Positions 52,810-61,760 of a DNA stretch of 64,000 nt are shown one piece after another. The DNA lies in NCBI RefSeq assembly GCF_018598175.1, contig NZ_JAHESE010000027.1, positions 46,033-110,032 of the forward strand, in the 5' to 3' direction. The DNA comes from Dawidia cretensis (GTDB lineage Bacteria > Bacteroidota > Bacteroidia > Cytophagales > Cyclobacteriaceae). Position 1 is the first letter of the stretch. Every line of letters begins with the position of its first letter. The position numbers and the translations under genes were made by a program. The notes under the pieces were generated by a model. The model saw only the letters and a program-made list of their open reading frames with translations, had not been told where the DNA came from and searched no databases.

Positions 52810-53535
52810 TTATTGATTCTGTGTCTCTCCGTTAAGTATGCTTAACATATTAATTAAATCCGGTAATCGCTTGCTATTCAGATTTGCTGCGATCAGACGA
52901 TCCTGTGCATCCTTAGGTTCTTGTTGGAATATTTCCGGGATACTTTTCTTTTTGATCGACTGGGCAAGAATCAGGTGACCCTGTTTGTCGGCCAGGTAGT
53001 ATTTATCGCTCTTTGACAACTGAGCGTCCGGCGAGCCAGCATCTAAGGCCGCTACGTAACCACTCTTTACTAATTTTACTTCAGTTTTAGACACCAGGTC
53101 CCAGTCCCCATCAACAATAACTTGCAGAAAGCCTTGTATAGGTGTACCGTCTAGCGTGTAGTTCCTCGAGTTTACATATGTGGTGAGTCCTGCATTGCTA
53201 TTGTCATCCTGCTGGAACTTGTCAACACGCTGCCCTGAAAGTACTTTAACCTGATTTTCTATTTTTATTTCAAATTGATTGTGTTGGATGTCATACTTAA
53301 AATAGTAGTCTTTAAGGGACATCTCTTTCAGATAGATCGTCCCCCGTTTCCAATCGTCCGTCAAGTAATAGCTCCCTTTGATTTCCGCCGGTGCAGGTGG
53401 CAGCTGCGTGACAAAGCCCCCTGAGTTGGTCTGTATATCCATTCCCGCAGAAGGATTATTGCCAACGGTTTGAGCATGCGCCTGAAACGAAAGCATGAGT
53501 GCTAACAGGGTCGCGCTGATAACATGTTTTTTCAT
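52810..53535 (-). CDS. Secreted protein of unknown function (241 residues)
   Basis: A protein with signal peptide ending QAHAQ. The mature part is beta-rich and polar (IKGSYYLTDDWKRGTIYLKEM, SLKDYYFKYDIQHNQFEIKIENQVKVLSG), with a second region (YYLADKQGHLILAQSIKKKSIPEIF) and ends in a helix (LPDLINMLSILN). It lacks a lipobox, a metal motif and a known fold by eye. Similar hypothetical secreted proteins occur in Bacteroidota. It is monocistronic. Confidence 0.8.
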   Translation of the reverse strand: MKKHVISATLLALMLSFQAHAQTVGNNPSAGMDIQTNSGGFVTQLPPAPAEIKGSYYLTDDWKRGTIYLKEMSLKDYYFKYDIQHNQFEIKIENQVKVLSGQRVDKFQQDDNSNAGLTTYVNSRNYTLDGTPIQGFLQVIVDGDWDLVSKTEVKLVKSGYVAALDAGSPDAQLSKSDKYYLADKQGHLILAQSIKKKSIPEIFQQEPKDAQDRLIAANLNSKRLPDLINMLSILNGETQNQ

Positions 53536-53652
53536 ATGGTTAGGTGAAGGTTAATCCGAAGGATGTTTACCCGTATAGGTAGTTGGATTTTTTGAACTTT
53601 GGAAGTTAAATTCCTGGAAACCAGTCGAATTTACTATGAGTGGGAGAGGTGT

Positions 53653-53660
53653 TATATTTG
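53653..53660 (+). promoter_or_regulatory. queD promoter -7 element (TATATTTG)
   Basis: TATATTTG matches TAnnTTTG exactly and lies 15 bases before the ATG at 53675. It shows that the in-frame ATG at 53636 is upstream of the promoter and not the start. Confidence 0.7.
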
Positions 53661-53674
53661 CAGTCTGGTTACTT

Positions 53675-54094
53675 ATGATCTACATCTCACGGAAAGAACA
53701 TTTTAACGCCGCCCACAAGCTTTACAATCCCCAGTGGACACCGGAAAAGAATGCGGAGGTATTTGGCCCGTGTGCCAACGAAAACTGGCATGGCCATAAT
53801 TTCGAGCTGATTGTGACCGTAAAAGGCCATCCCGATCCTGAAACGGGCTTTGTGGTCGACCTCAAGCGCCTGAGCACGCTCATCCGCCGGGAGGTGATAG
53901 ATAAGCTCGATCATAAGAACCTCAACCTCGACGTCGATTTTATGCAGGGCAAACTGGCCAGTTGCGAAACATTGATCCTCGAGATTTGGAAGATCCTGAA
54001 CGTCCAGGTACCCGCCATTACGAAATACGGTACTCTGCATTCACTCCGCTTGTACGAGACGCCTCGGAATTATGTAGAGTACTTTGGCGAATAA
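53675..54094 (+). CDS. queD: 6-carboxy-5,6,7,8-tetrahydropterin synthase
   Basis: A 139-residue enzyme from the ATG at 53675, chosen because a promoter element lies between it and an upstream ATG. The zinc His residues are in KEHFNAAHKL and NWHGHNFELIV; the catalytic Cys is in FGPCANENWH. It makes 6-carboxytetrahydropterin from GTP-derived dihydroneopterin triphosphate for queuosine. The end is CETLILEIWKIL and YETPRNYVEY, typical of the family. lpxB follows after 37 bases. Confidence 0.95.
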   Translation: MIYISRKEHFNAAHKLYNPQWTPEKNAEVFGPCANENWHGHNFELIVTVKGHPDPETGFVVDLKRLSTLIRREVIDKLDHKNLNLDVDFMQGKLASCETLILEIWKILNVQVPAITKYGTLHSLRLYETPRNYVEYFGE

Positions 54095-54131
54095 ATTGTA
54101 ACTCGTACCCCGTTCATCAGTTCTATCAGCC

Positions 54132-55253
54132 ATGCGATATTATATCATAGCGGGGGAGCGGTCAGGCGATCTGCATGCCGGCAACCTCGTCCGGGCCATT
54201 CAGCAGCACGATCCACAAGCCGAATTTCAAGGCTTTGGAGGCGATTACATGGAATCGGGTGGGGTAAAGCTCACGGTGCACTATCGCGACCTGGCGTTCA
54301 TGGGGCTGGTGGAGATTCTCACGAACCTGAATAGAATATCCCGTTATATTGGGAAGTGTAAGGCCGATATCGCAGCGTACAAGCCTGATGTGATCATCTT
54401 AGTAGATTATGGCGGCTTTAACCGCCGAATTGCCAAGTTTGGCAAAAAGAACAGCATCAAGGTCTTTTACTACATTCCACCCAAGGTATGGGCCTGGTAC
54501 CAGCGCAGGGCGCTCGAGCTCAAAGCCAATGTCGACCAGCTGTTTGTCATCCTACCATTTGAGAAGGATTTCTTTAAAAGGTTTGACTGGGAGGTGGACT
54601 ATGTCGGCAATCCCGTGCTGGATGCTGTAAAAGCGCATATACAAGACCTGCAGTTCCTCGAACGTAATCAGCTTACCGGTAAGACTCCCCTGGTCGCTTT
54701 GCTGCCCGGCAGCCGCAGACAGGAGCTGCGCACGATTATTCCACTGATGGCAGCTGTGGTGGAGCGATTCCCGGACCGCCAGTTTGCTGTGGCGGCGGTA
54801 TCAAATCTGGATAAGTCGTTATATGGCTTGCTGCAGCAGTACCCTAACGTAACATTTATCTTTGAGGACACCTACAACCTGCTGCAACATGCTGCTGCGG
54901 CAATTGTGACCTCCGGCACCGCGACACTGGAAACAGCGTTGTTTCGAGTACCTCAGGTGGTGGTTTATAAGGCGAGCCAGGTGTCGTACTGGCTGGTGAA
55001 GCAGATCATTAGAGTTGCGTATATATCCCTGGTAAACCTGATTGCCGGCAAGGAAGTGGTCAAAGAAATGATCCAGGGAAAGGCCAATCCAGATGATGTT
55101 TCAGCGGAGCTTACCCATATGTTAGAGGATATACCCTACCGGGAAAACATGTTACAAGAATACGATCGGATTATACAAATACTGGACACAGGGTCGGCGT
55201 CCGACAATGCGGCGCGGCTGATGACCCAATATTTAAAGAAAGCCGGAAAGTAG
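54132..55253 (+). CDS. lpxB: Lipid-A-disaccharide synthase
   Basis: A 373-residue GT19 enzyme: YIIAGERSGDLHAGNLVRAI at the N-terminus, FMGLVEIL, then the core YIPPKVWAWYQRRALELKANVDQLFVILPFEK, YVGNPVLDAV, and LLPGSRRQEL and TSGTATLETALFRVPQVVVYKAS in the second Rossmann domain. It joins UDP-diacylglucosamine and lipid X at the inner membrane. It is complete. The stop lies in a hairpin shared with the clpX end. Confidence 0.97.
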   Translation: MRYYIIAGERSGDLHAGNLVRAIQQHDPQAEFQGFGGDYMESGGVKLTVHYRDLAFMGLVEILTNLNRISRYIGKCKADIAAYKPDVIILVDYGGFNRRIAKFGKKNSIKVFYYIPPKVWAWYQRRALELKANVDQLFVILPFEKDFFKRFDWEVDYVGNPVLDAVKAHIQDLQFLERNQLTGKTPLVALLPGSRRQELRTIIPLMAAVVERFPDRQFAVAAVSNLDKSLYGLLQQYPNVTFIFEDTYNLLQHAAAAIVTSGTATLETALFRVPQVVVYKASQVSYWLVKQIIRVAYISLVNLIAGKEVVKEMIQGKANPDDVSAELTHMLEDIPYRENMLQEYDRIIQILDTGSASDNAARLMTQYLKKAGK

Positions 55254-55271
55254 CCTGGTTAGGCTACTTTC
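55246..55271. terminator. Bidirectional hairpin across the ends of lpxB and clpX
   Basis: GAAAGTAGCC (55246-55255) pairs perfectly with GGCTACTTTC (55262-55271) around TGGTTA. The stem includes the lpxB stop codon (55251-55253); the clpX stop lies in and beside the loop (55261-55259). No long T-tract follows on either side. Confidence 0.6.
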
Positions 55272-56494
55272 AGCTTGCTGTAATGTGATTTGCTAAATTT
55301 CTCTTCCGCGTATGCGCGGTTGATCACCAGCCTGTCGGTATTCTTCTCAGACGGAAGCTCGAACATGGCGTCGTTAATGATGGCTTCGCAGATGCTGCGT
55401 AGACCACGGGCTCCCAGCTTAAACTCCATGGCTTTCTCGACGATAAAATCGATGGCGCCATCTTTGAATTCGAGCTCGATGCTTTCCATGTCGAACAGCT
55501 TGCGGTATTGTTTAATGAGCGCGTTTTTGGGCTCCGTCAAAATCTTACGCAGGGCGTCGGTGTCCAACGGGTTCAGATAGGACACCACTGGCAGACGACC
55601 AATGAGCTCGGGAATCAGGCCGAAGCTTTTCAGATCCTGCGCTGTTATAAACTGCAGCAGGTTGTCTTTGTTGATATCGGCAGGATGCAGGCCATCGAGA
55701 CCCGCCACAAAGCCCAGGGGACGTGTATTGAGGCGGTTGCCAATAAAGCGCGAAATGCCTTCAAATGCACCGCCGCAGATGAACAGAATGTTCTCCGTGT
55801 TGACAGTGATCATTTTCTGGTCGGGGTGTTTCCGTCCGCCTTGGGGCGGTACGTTCACTGCCGTGCCTTCCAGAAGCTTCAGCAGCGCCTGTTGTACACC
55901 TTCACCGCTTACATCGCGGGTGATGGAAGGGTTGTCTGATTTACGCGCGATCTTATCGATCTCGTCGATATAAACAATGCCACGCTCGGCAGCCTCGACG
56001 TTGTAGTCGGCGGACTGGAGCAGGCGTGTTAAAATGCTTTCTACGTCTTCGCCAACATAACCGGCTTCGGTCAGCACAGTGGCGTCGGCAATACAGAACG
56101 GAACTTGCAGCATCTTGGCCAGTGTGCGGGCCAGGTACGTTTTACCGGTACCGGTCTCGCCAACCATGATGATATTCGATTTCTCGATGGTTACATCGCT
56201 GTCAAGCTTGCGCTGCATCAACCGCTTGTAGTGGTTGTACACCGCGACCGACATGATCTTTTTAGCATCGTCCTGGCCGATGACGTATTCGTCCAGGAAC
56301 TTCTTGATCTCGATCGGTTTGATCAGCTTGAAATTGGGCGAAAAGCCCGCTTCCGTCTTGCTTTTCTTCTCCTCGCTGAGGATCTGGTTCGCCTGCGTCA
56401 CACATTTGTCGCAAATGTGCGCGTGGATGCCGGAGATCATCAGGTCAACATCTTTTTTACTTCTTCCGCAAAATGAGCAGGTAACTTCAGCCAT
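55259..56494 (-). CDS. clpX: ATP-dependent Clp protease ATP-binding subunit ClpX
   Basis: A 411-residue AAA+ unfoldase. The N-terminal C4 zinc finger is Cys6-x2-Cys9 and Cys28-x2-Cys31. Walker A is GETGTGKT (112-119), Walker [11 protein letters not shown], and ISRFIGNRL and [12 protein letters not shown] mark the family. It unfolds substrates and feeds them to ClpP. clpP lies upstream on the same strand, 96 bases away, separated by a long hairpin. Confidence 0.98.
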   Translation of the reverse strand: MAEVTCSFCGRSKKDVDLMISGIHAHICDKCVTQANQILSEEKKSKTEAGFSPNFKLIKPIEIKKFLDEYVIGQDDAKKIMSVAVYNHYKRLMQRKLDSDVTIEKSNIIMVGETGTGKTYLARTLAKMLQVPFCIADATVLTEAGYVGEDVESILTRLLQSADYNVEAAERGIVYIDEIDKIARKSDNPSITRDVSGEGVQQALLKLLEGTAVNVPPQGGRKHPDQKMITVNTENILFICGGAFEGISRFIGNRLNTRPLGFVAGLDGLHPADINKDNLLQFITAQDLKSFGLIPELIGRLPVVSYLNPLDTDALRKILTEPKNALIKQYRKLFDMESIELEFKDGAIDFIVEKAMEFKLGARGLRSICEAIINDAMFELPSEKNTDRLVINRAYAEEKFSKSHYSKLKVA

Positions 56495-56509
56495 GTTTTG
56501 TAGAGATTA

Positions 56510-56570
56510 CCAATGTGCAAATGTGCGCATTGGGTGTTCAAAAATACCCAATAGTTAGCACATCTGCACA
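56510..56570 (-). promoter_or_regulatory. Long imperfect stem-loop between clpP and clpX
   Basis: The arms 56514-56535 and 56546-56570 are about 20 bp complementary (TGTGCAaATGTGC-gc-ATTGGGT against its mate with TAACT in the bulge), with loop GTTCAAAAAT. A competing 9-bp stem (56510-56518 with 56525-56533) uses part of the same arm. No T-run follows on the minus strand. It may be an mRNA-stability element or a dispersed ATGTGC-type repeat. Confidence 0.55.
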
Positions 56571-56590
56571 GTGACAAATCTGCCTTTAAA

Positions 56591-57271
56591 TTAGATTTTC
56601 TTACGTTCCAGAACTTCGTCGATCAGGCCATATTCCTTGGCTTCAGAGGCGCGCATCCAGTAGTCACGATCGGAATCTTTCTCGATTTTCTCGTATTTGG
56701 CGCCGCTATGCTTGGCCAGGATGTTATACAGGTCCTTTTTCACTTCCAGGGTCTGCTTCAATGAAATTTCCATATCCGAAGCCTGACCTTGCATGCCGCT
56801 CATGGGCTGGTGAATCATCACCCGTGCATGGGGCAGGGCAGAGCGTTTTTTAGCAGCACCCGCCGTCAGCAGCACAGCGCCCATCGAAGCTGCCAGGCCT
56901 GTACAGATGGTGGCAACATCAGGATTTACATATTGCATGGTGTCGTAGATACCGAGGCCGGCATACACAGAACCACCCGGGCTGTTGATGTACATGATGA
57001 TGTCTTTCTTCGGGTCTGATGACTCGAGGAAAAGCAGCTGTGCGGTGATCAGGTTGGCGATCTGGTCGTCGATACCCATTCCCAGGAAAATAATACGGTC
57101 AGAAATAAGGCGCGTAAAGACATCGATCGCGCGGAAGTTGCCCGGCCGCTCTTCGATCACATACTGCGTCATGTTTTGGATTTGCTGCGCATAGCTGTCA
57201 ACGGTATTACTGCTCATGCCCATGTGGTGCACCGCGTACTTTCTGAATTCATTGTTATACTGCATAGTCAA
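56591..57271 (-). CDS. clpP: ATP-dependent Clp protease proteolytic subunit
   Basis: A 226-residue serine protease with an N-terminal extension of about 35 residues compared with E. coli. The catalytic triad is Ser129 ([10 protein letters not shown]), His154 (MIHQPM) and Asp203 (DRDYW), with the spacing of S97/H122/D171 in E. coli. Segments [17 protein letters not shown] and [19 protein letters not shown] match the family. It works with ClpX, whose gene is next. tig lies upstream in the same direction after a terminator. Confidence 0.98.
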   Translation of the reverse strand: MTMQYNNEFRKYAVHHMGMSSNTVDSYAQQIQNMTQYVIEERPGNFRAIDVFTRLISDRIIFLGMGIDDQIANLITAQLLFLESSDPKKDIIMYINSPGGSVYAGLGIYDTMQYVNPDVATICTGLAASMGAVLLTAGAAKKRSALPHARVMIHQPMSGMQGQASDMEISLKQTLEVKKDLYNILAKHSGAKYEKIEKDSDRDYWMRASEAKEYGLIDEVLERKKI

Positions 57272-57367
57272 TTATGAAAATAAATTACATTTTGGAGGTC
57301 GGAAATTATAGTAATCTTAGGCATCCAAGGTCACAAATCCAACCCTTTCGATCCTTAAACCCATTTA

Positions 57368-57414
57368 AAGCAAAAATGGTTTTAATTCCCTCCCGACGGC
57401 GGAATTAAAACCAT
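57368..57414 (-). terminator. Terminator after tig
   Basis: On the minus strand a perfect 14-bp stem (57414-57401 with 57389-57376; loop of 11 bases) is followed by TTTTTGCTTT. It lies 68 bases after the tig stop and separates tig from clpP. Confidence 0.8.
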
Positions 57415-57482
57415 AGTCGCATGACCGGTGCGCTTTATTGCAGCCGTCGGCAACGGCCGCTACCGGCCTGAATACGTATCGA

Positions 57483-58829
57483 TTAGTGTTTGTGCTCTTC
57501 GACGATCTTCTTGAACTCGTCTGCTGACACTTTTTTCTCCTGTACCGTAATGCTCTCCCGGATCAGCTTCATGATCTTCTCGCCACGAAGCTGGTTGTAG
57601 AGGCGCATGAAGTTCTGGCCGTTCTCGCTTTGTAAATAATTGTCGGCAATGGCATCCATGCGGTCACCCAGTTGGGCAGCAAATTGCTGGCCGCCAAACT
57701 GTGCCAGGATCATTTCCTTCGCTTTGTCGCGAACTTCTTCCGACTCTACGGTGATCTGCTTGTCTTCGGCAATTTTGTTTTTCACCAGGTCCCACTTCAG
57801 GCCACGCGCGTACGCATCAAATTCTTTTGCCAGTACATCGTCTGTTACCTGACCATTGCTGGTCGACTTCAACCAGCTCTTCAGGAACTCAGCCGGCATC
57901 TCGATCTTGGTGTTATCGAGATAGTAGTCTTCAATGTGGTGGTCGAGGAAGTGTTCCGACTCGCGCTTGTAATTCTCGCCGATCGTTTCCTTTACCTTCT
58001 GAATGAAATCAGCTTCTGTCGTCACCACGCCAGGACCGAAAACACGATCAAAAAGCTCGGTGTTAACAGCGGCGGGCTCGTTATGGCTGATGTTGGTAAC
58101 TTTAAAAATATAGGTTCCTTTGGCGCTTTTAGCTTCTTCAGCAGGAATGCCGAGCAACTGGCCGGTAAGACCTTCTTCAGCAAAAAGTTTGCTTACTTCA
58201 AATTCTACTTCTTCGTCTTTCTTCACGCCAACAAACCTGGCTTGCTCTTTCTTATCGACTTTGTCCAGTTGCAGGAAAGCGTATTCTTTTTTGAAGTCAC
58301 CGTCTTTCGCGCGAAGCTCACCTGTCAGGTTATCTTCTGCACCGGCAGCCTCGGGGTAGGTCATGTTGCCAAAGCGGTTTTTCAGATCGGCGATCGTCTC
58401 GTCCATCACCTTATCATCCACTGTAATGGTGTAGCCTTGAACTTTTACGCTGGGAGAAAGATCGTAGGTGAAATCTTCCACCATCCCAATCTGGTATTCG
58501 AACTCAAAATCACGCTGAGTATCCCAGTCAATGCCGCTGGCCTTTTCCTGATTGGGCAGGGGCTCGCCGAGAATGCGGAGCTTATTTTCTTTGATGTAGT
58601 CGGAAAGCTTGTTTGACAGAAGGTGGTTGATCTCGTCTACCAGGATGGATTTACCGAACATCTTCTTGACCACTCCGGTAGGCACCTTGCCCTGACGGAA
58701 GCCTTTGATATTCGCTTTGCGCGAATAATCTTTCAGCTTTTCTTCCACGCGGGGTTGATAATCACCTTCGGTTAATCTAATTTTAATTAGACCTTCAGTG
58801 CTGTTCTTTTTGTTCAGAGTTATTTCCAA
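57483..58829 (-). CDS. tig: Trigger factor
   Basis: A 448-residue ribosome-bound chaperone: N-terminal domain with the ribosome-binding region FRQGKVPTGVVKKMFGKSILVDEI, a diverged FKBP domain in the middle (ELRAKDGDFKKEYAFLQLDKV), and a long helical C-terminal arm domain (FLKSWLKSTSNGQVTDDVLAKEF). The PPIase active-site aromatic residues are not conserved by eye, as often seen in Bacteroidota. It binds nascent chains at the exit tunnel. Confidence 0.95.
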   Translation of the reverse strand: MEITLNKKNSTEGLIKIRLTEGDYQPRVEEKLKDYSRKANIKGFRQGKVPTGVVKKMFGKSILVDEINHLLSNKLSDYIKENKLRILGEPLPNQEKASGIDWDTQRDFEFEYQIGMVEDFTYDLSPSVKVQGYTITVDDKVMDETIADLKNRFGNMTYPEAAGAEDNLTGELRAKDGDFKKEYAFLQLDKVDKKEQARFVGVKKDEEVEFEVSKLFAEEGLTGQLLGIPAEEAKSAKGTYIFKVTNISHNEPAAVNTELFDRVFGPGVVTTEADFIQKVKETIGENYKRESEHFLDHHIEDYYLDNTKIEMPAEFLKSWLKSTSNGQVTDDVLAKEFDAYARGLKWDLVKNKIAEDKQITVESEEVRDKAKEMILAQFGGQQFAAQLGDRMDAIADNYLQSENGQNFMRLYNQLRGEKIMKLIRESITVQEKKVSADEFKKIVEEHKH

Positions 58830-58917
58830 AGCTTAAAACGTTTGATTGTTTACCTTTCCAGAGAAACCAAGAACCCTCTCTGCCCGCGCTTTTGTTAACG
58901 AACAGTGAGGGTTCAGC

Positions 58918-59002
58918 TGGTCCGGATGGAGGGACTCGAACCCCCACGCCTTTCGGCACCAGATCCTAAGTCTGGCACGGCTACCAATTACGCCACATCC
59001 GG
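58918..59002 (-). tRNA. tRNA-Leu (anticodon UAG)
   Basis: The cloverleaf reads on the minus strand from 59002. The acceptor stem CCGGATG pairs with CATCCGG, the anticodon stem CCAGA pairs with TCTGG around loop CTTAGGA, giving anticodon TAG. A long variable arm (TGCC-GAAA-GGCG) marks a class II tRNA, and the T-arm has GGTTCGAGTCC. The discriminator is A (58921), and the CCA end is encoded (58920-58918). It reads CUA and, by wobble, other CUN Leu codons. Confidence 0.95.
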
Positions 59003-59014
59003 AAAATGAGGCCG

Positions 59015-59022
59015 CAAATTTA
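59015..59022 (-). promoter_or_regulatory. tRNA-Leu promoter -7 element (TAAATTTG)
   Basis: TAAATTTG on the minus strand matches TAnnTTTG and lies 12 bases before the tRNA 5' end. The next gene downstream is tig, so tRNA and tig may be co-transcribed. Confidence 0.6.
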
Positions 59023-59125
59023 TGGAATATTCGCAAATAAAGAATAGTTTACGTTTTTTATTCACAAAGAGCTTACAAAAGAGGAAAAAACCTCGTTTAT
59101 TAGTTCAAATCAGGGATTTCAGAAG

Positions 59126-61339
59126 ATGGTAATCGACACGGAGCAGGAGAAAAAAGAGATCATCAGCCGATACAGAAGATTACTACGCAAGGCTAAACCC
59201 ATCTTAAAAGATGAGGACGCCAAATTGATCAAAAAGGCTTTTACACTGTCGCTGGAGGCTCACAAGGACATGCGCCGCAAGTCTGGAGAGCCCTTTATTT
59301 TCCATCCCCTGGCAGTAGCCGAGATTTGCGTGGAGGAAATCGGCCTGGGCACAACCTCGATCATTGCCGCCCTCATGCACGACGTCGTGGAAGACACCGA
59401 CATCGAGCTGATCGACATCGAGCGCATGTTTGGCAAAAAAATCGCCAAGATCATCGATGGTCTGACCAAAATCCGCGGTGTTTTTGAATACGGCACTTCG
59501 CAACAAGCGGAAAACTTCCGCAAAATGCTGTTTACCCTGTCGGAAGACGTGCGGGTGATCCTTATCAAGCTGGCCGATCGTCTGCACAATATGCGCACGC
59601 TCGACAGCATGCCCCGTCAGAAACAGCTGAAGGTTGCCAACGAGACCATTTATCTCTATGCCCCGCTGGCACACCGCCTGGGCCTAAATGCCATCAAAAC
59701 CGAACTGGAAGACCTCTACCTGCGCTTTACGGACCGACCTATCTACCAGTCTATTGCGCAGCAGATCGACGCCACCCGGTTCGCCCGGAACAAGTTTATC
59801 AAACAGTTCGTGGTGCCGATCAAAGAGGAGCTCGACAAGCTCAGCATCGAATACGACATTAAAGGGCGTCCCAAGTCCATTCACTCCATCTGGAATAAGA
59901 TGCGCAAACAGAACATTCCTTTCGAGGAGGTGTATGACCTGTTTGCCATCCGCATCATACTCGACACCACTATGGAGCACGAAAAAGCGCTCTGCTGGCA
60001 GGTGTATTCCATTGTGACGGATTACTACACCCCCAATCCCGACCGCCTGCGCGACTGGATCAGCACCCCCAAAGCGAACGGCTACGAGTCGCTGCACACT
60101 ACGGTCATGGCCAAAAACGGCCAATGGGTGGAGGTGCAGATTCGCAGCAAACGCATGGATGAAATCGCGGAAAAGGGTTACGCTGCCCACTGGAAATATA
60201 AAGACACCAACACGACCGCCGAATCGAACCTCGAGAAGTGGTTGGCCCGCGTACGCGATCTATTGGAACAAAACAACCATAGTGCTCTGGACTTTGTCGA
60301 CGACTTCCGCGGCAACCTGTTCAGCGACGAGGTATTTGTGTTCACTCCCAAGGGGGAGCTGAAAACATTGCCCTACGGCGCGACAGCGCTGGATTTTGCG
60401 TTCGAGATCCACACCCAGGTGGGTTCCAAATGCATCGGCGCCAAAGTGAACAATAAGCTGGTGCCGATCAACTATGTGCTGAAGAACGGCGACCAGATTG
60501 AGATCCTCACCTCTGCCAAACAACGCCCTCACGAGGACTGGCTGCGGTTTGTCGTGAGCTCCAAGGCCAAGTCGCGCATCAAAGACGAGCTTAAAGAAGA
60601 CAAAAGGAAATCGGCCGAAGAGGGAAAGGAGATACTGCTCCGCAAGCTTCGCCAGCTAAAAGAAGAGCCCACTCAGCAGTTTATGGAGCAACTGCGCGAG
60701 CATTTTAAAGTGCCCGCCAATTTTGAATTGTATTACCGTGTCGGCCGTGGTTTTATCACCGCGGCAGACCTCAAAAAATTTATTGAGAACAAACCGTCCT
60801 CGCCCATTAAAAGCAGGCCCAACCTGCAAGTGGCCGACGCGAAGACCATTGAGCAGGAAATTACCAAGAAAGGCCGCTACGATGACATTCTGTTGGTAGG
60901 CGAGGACATGGACGTGGTGGACTACAAGCTGGCTAAATGTTGTACGCCCATCCCCGGCGACGACGTCTTTGGCTTTGTGACTGTGTCGGAAGGTATCAAA
61001 ATACACCGCACCAACTGCCCCAATGCACCCGAGCTCTTGTCGCACCACGGAAACAGGGTCGTAAAAGCCAAGTGGACGTCCCAGCACGAGGTGGCGTTCC
61101 TTACCGGCCTGAAAATCCGCGGCACCGACCGCGTAGGCCTCATCAACGACGTTTCTAAAGTCATCTCCGAAGAGCTGAAAGTGAATATGAGCTCCATGTC
61201 CATCCACACCGACTCCGGCATTTTTGAAGGCGAAATCATGCTTTACGTAAACGATACCCGCCATTTGGAGCAGCTGATTGAGAAGTTGCGGAGCGTGGAG
61301 GGGGTTGTGAAGGTGAGCCGTTTCGATTCTAAGGAATAA
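59126..61339 (+). CDS. Bifunctional (p)ppGpp synthetase/hydrolase (RelA/SpoT)
   Basis: A 737-residue long RSH protein. The HD hydrolase domain has FHPLAVAEICVEE and LMHDVVEDTD (His and Asp ligands present), and RLHNMRTLD. The synthetase domain has RPKSIHSIWNKMRKQ, DLFAIRIIL and PKANGYESLHTTV. TGS (FVFTPKGELKTLPYGATALDFAF) and ACT (AFLTGLKIRGTDRVGLINDVSK) domains follow. Both activities look intact, so it probably both makes and degrades the alarmone. It is monocistronic; the 421-base gap after it holds repeats. Confidence 0.97.
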   Translation: MVIDTEQEKKEIISRYRRLLRKAKPILKDEDAKLIKKAFTLSLEAHKDMRRKSGEPFIFHPLAVAEICVEEIGLGTTSIIAALMHDVVEDTDIELIDIERMFGKKIAKIIDGLTKIRGVFEYGTSQQAENFRKMLFTLSEDVRVILIKLADRLHNMRTLDSMPRQKQLKVANETIYLYAPLAHRLGLNAIKTELEDLYLRFTDRPIYQSIAQQIDATRFARNKFIKQFVVPIKEELDKLSIEYDIKGRPKSIHSIWNKMRKQNIPFEEVYDLFAIRIILDTTMEHEKALCWQVYSIVTDYYTPNPDRLRDWISTPKANGYESLHTTVMAKNGQWVEVQIRSKRMDEIAEKGYAAHWKYKDTNTTAESNLEKWLARVRDLLEQNNHSALDFVDDFRGNLFSDEVFVFTPKGELKTLPYGATALDFAFEIHTQVGSKCIGAKVNNKLVPINYVLKNGDQIEILTSAKQRPHEDWLRFVVSSKAKSRIKDELKEDKRKSAEEGKEILLRKLRQLKEEPTQQFMEQLREHFKVPANFELYYRVGRGFITAADLKKFIENKPSSPIKSRPNLQVADAKTIEQEITKKGRYDDILLVGEDMDVVDYKLAKCCTPIPGDDVFGFVTVSEGIKIHRTNCPNAPELLSHHGNRVVKAKWTSQHEVAFLTGLKIRGTDRVGLINDVSKVISEELKVNMSSMSIHTDSGIFEGEIMLYVNDTRHLEQLIEKLRSVEGVVKVSRFDSKE

Positions 61340-61363
61340 CTACGACTGCCCGCGTAGGGGATA

Positions 61364-61451
61364 TGTCAGGTATAGGTGAAGGATAGCTATGGTATAGGGT
61401 TGATACGGGTAATGTATGGCTTTAGTACGGCTTTGATACGGGTAAACCCCG
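61364..61451 (-). repeat. Degenerate tandem array with 11-bp period, copy 2 (inverted relative to copy 1)
   Basis: Eight 11-base units on the plus strand start at 61364, 61375, 61386, 61397, 61408, 61419, 61430 and 61441: TGTCAGGTATA, GGTGAAGGATA, GCTATGGTATA, GGGTTGATACG, GGTAATGTATG, GCTTTAGTACG, GCTTTGATACG, GGTAAACCCCG. Read in reverse complement they follow the unit order of the array at 25684-25782, with CGTATCAAAGC and CATACATTACC at the same places. The two arrays lie 35.6 kb apart. Confidence 0.85.
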
Positions 61452-61490
61452 GCTAAAACATATCAAAGGCAGGCCCAAGCCAGGGATATA

Positions 61491-61534
61491 GCATAGATAT
61501 TGCATACATAAAGCATCTATAAAGCACAGATAAG
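61491..61534 (+). repeat. Second 11-bp periodic array (GCATAnATAAA consensus)
   Basis: Four units without indels: GCATAGATATT (61491), GCATACATAAA (61502), GCATCTATAAA (61513), GCACAGATAAG (61524). The period equals that of the neighbouring array but the consensus differs. Confidence 0.75.
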
Positions 61535-61718
61535 CCAACATTCAGGAGCGCTGCTTTATCTCCGGTCAGGCAATGCCTCCGCTATGCCGTCAGGGTGCCT
61601 TTGCCACGGAAAGCCCCGCAATCATTCCGCTGTTACTCCCCAGTTTCCCTCTCTAAGCTCCACTAAAACCCTGTAATACAACCTTTTTGGCCAAAAGTCT
61701 ACGCCTAAAAAAGCTAAA

Positions 61719-61749
61719 TTGGCAGATCGCCGAAACTTGATTATTTTTG
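61719..61749 (+). promoter_or_regulatory. fur promoter (TTGG-N19-TATTTTTG)
   Basis: TATTTTTG (61742-61749) matches TAnnTTTG and TTGG (61719-61722) lies 19 bases upstream. Transcription would begin near 61756, about 5 bases before the ATG, so the mRNA would be nearly leaderless. Confidence 0.72.
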
Positions 61750-61760
61750 CCCGTTAATTC

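Larger units (their letters stand above)
61340..61760. other. 421-base intergenic region with repeats and the fur promoter
   Basis: No gene is supported. From left to right it holds the inverted 11-bp array (61364-61451), a second 11-bp array of different consensus (61491-61534), plain sequence at about 61540-61700 with no notable structure, and the fur promoter at the right end. Confidence 0.8.

Noticed and set aside
53636-53674. Upstream start for queD
   Set aside because: A TATATTTG promoter element lies at 53653-53660, downstream of that ATG, and the extra residues do not resemble the family N-terminus.
57672-58616. 314-codon frame on the plus strand opposite tig
   Set aside because: Antisense shadow of tig; hydrophobic runs come from the complement of its charged helices.
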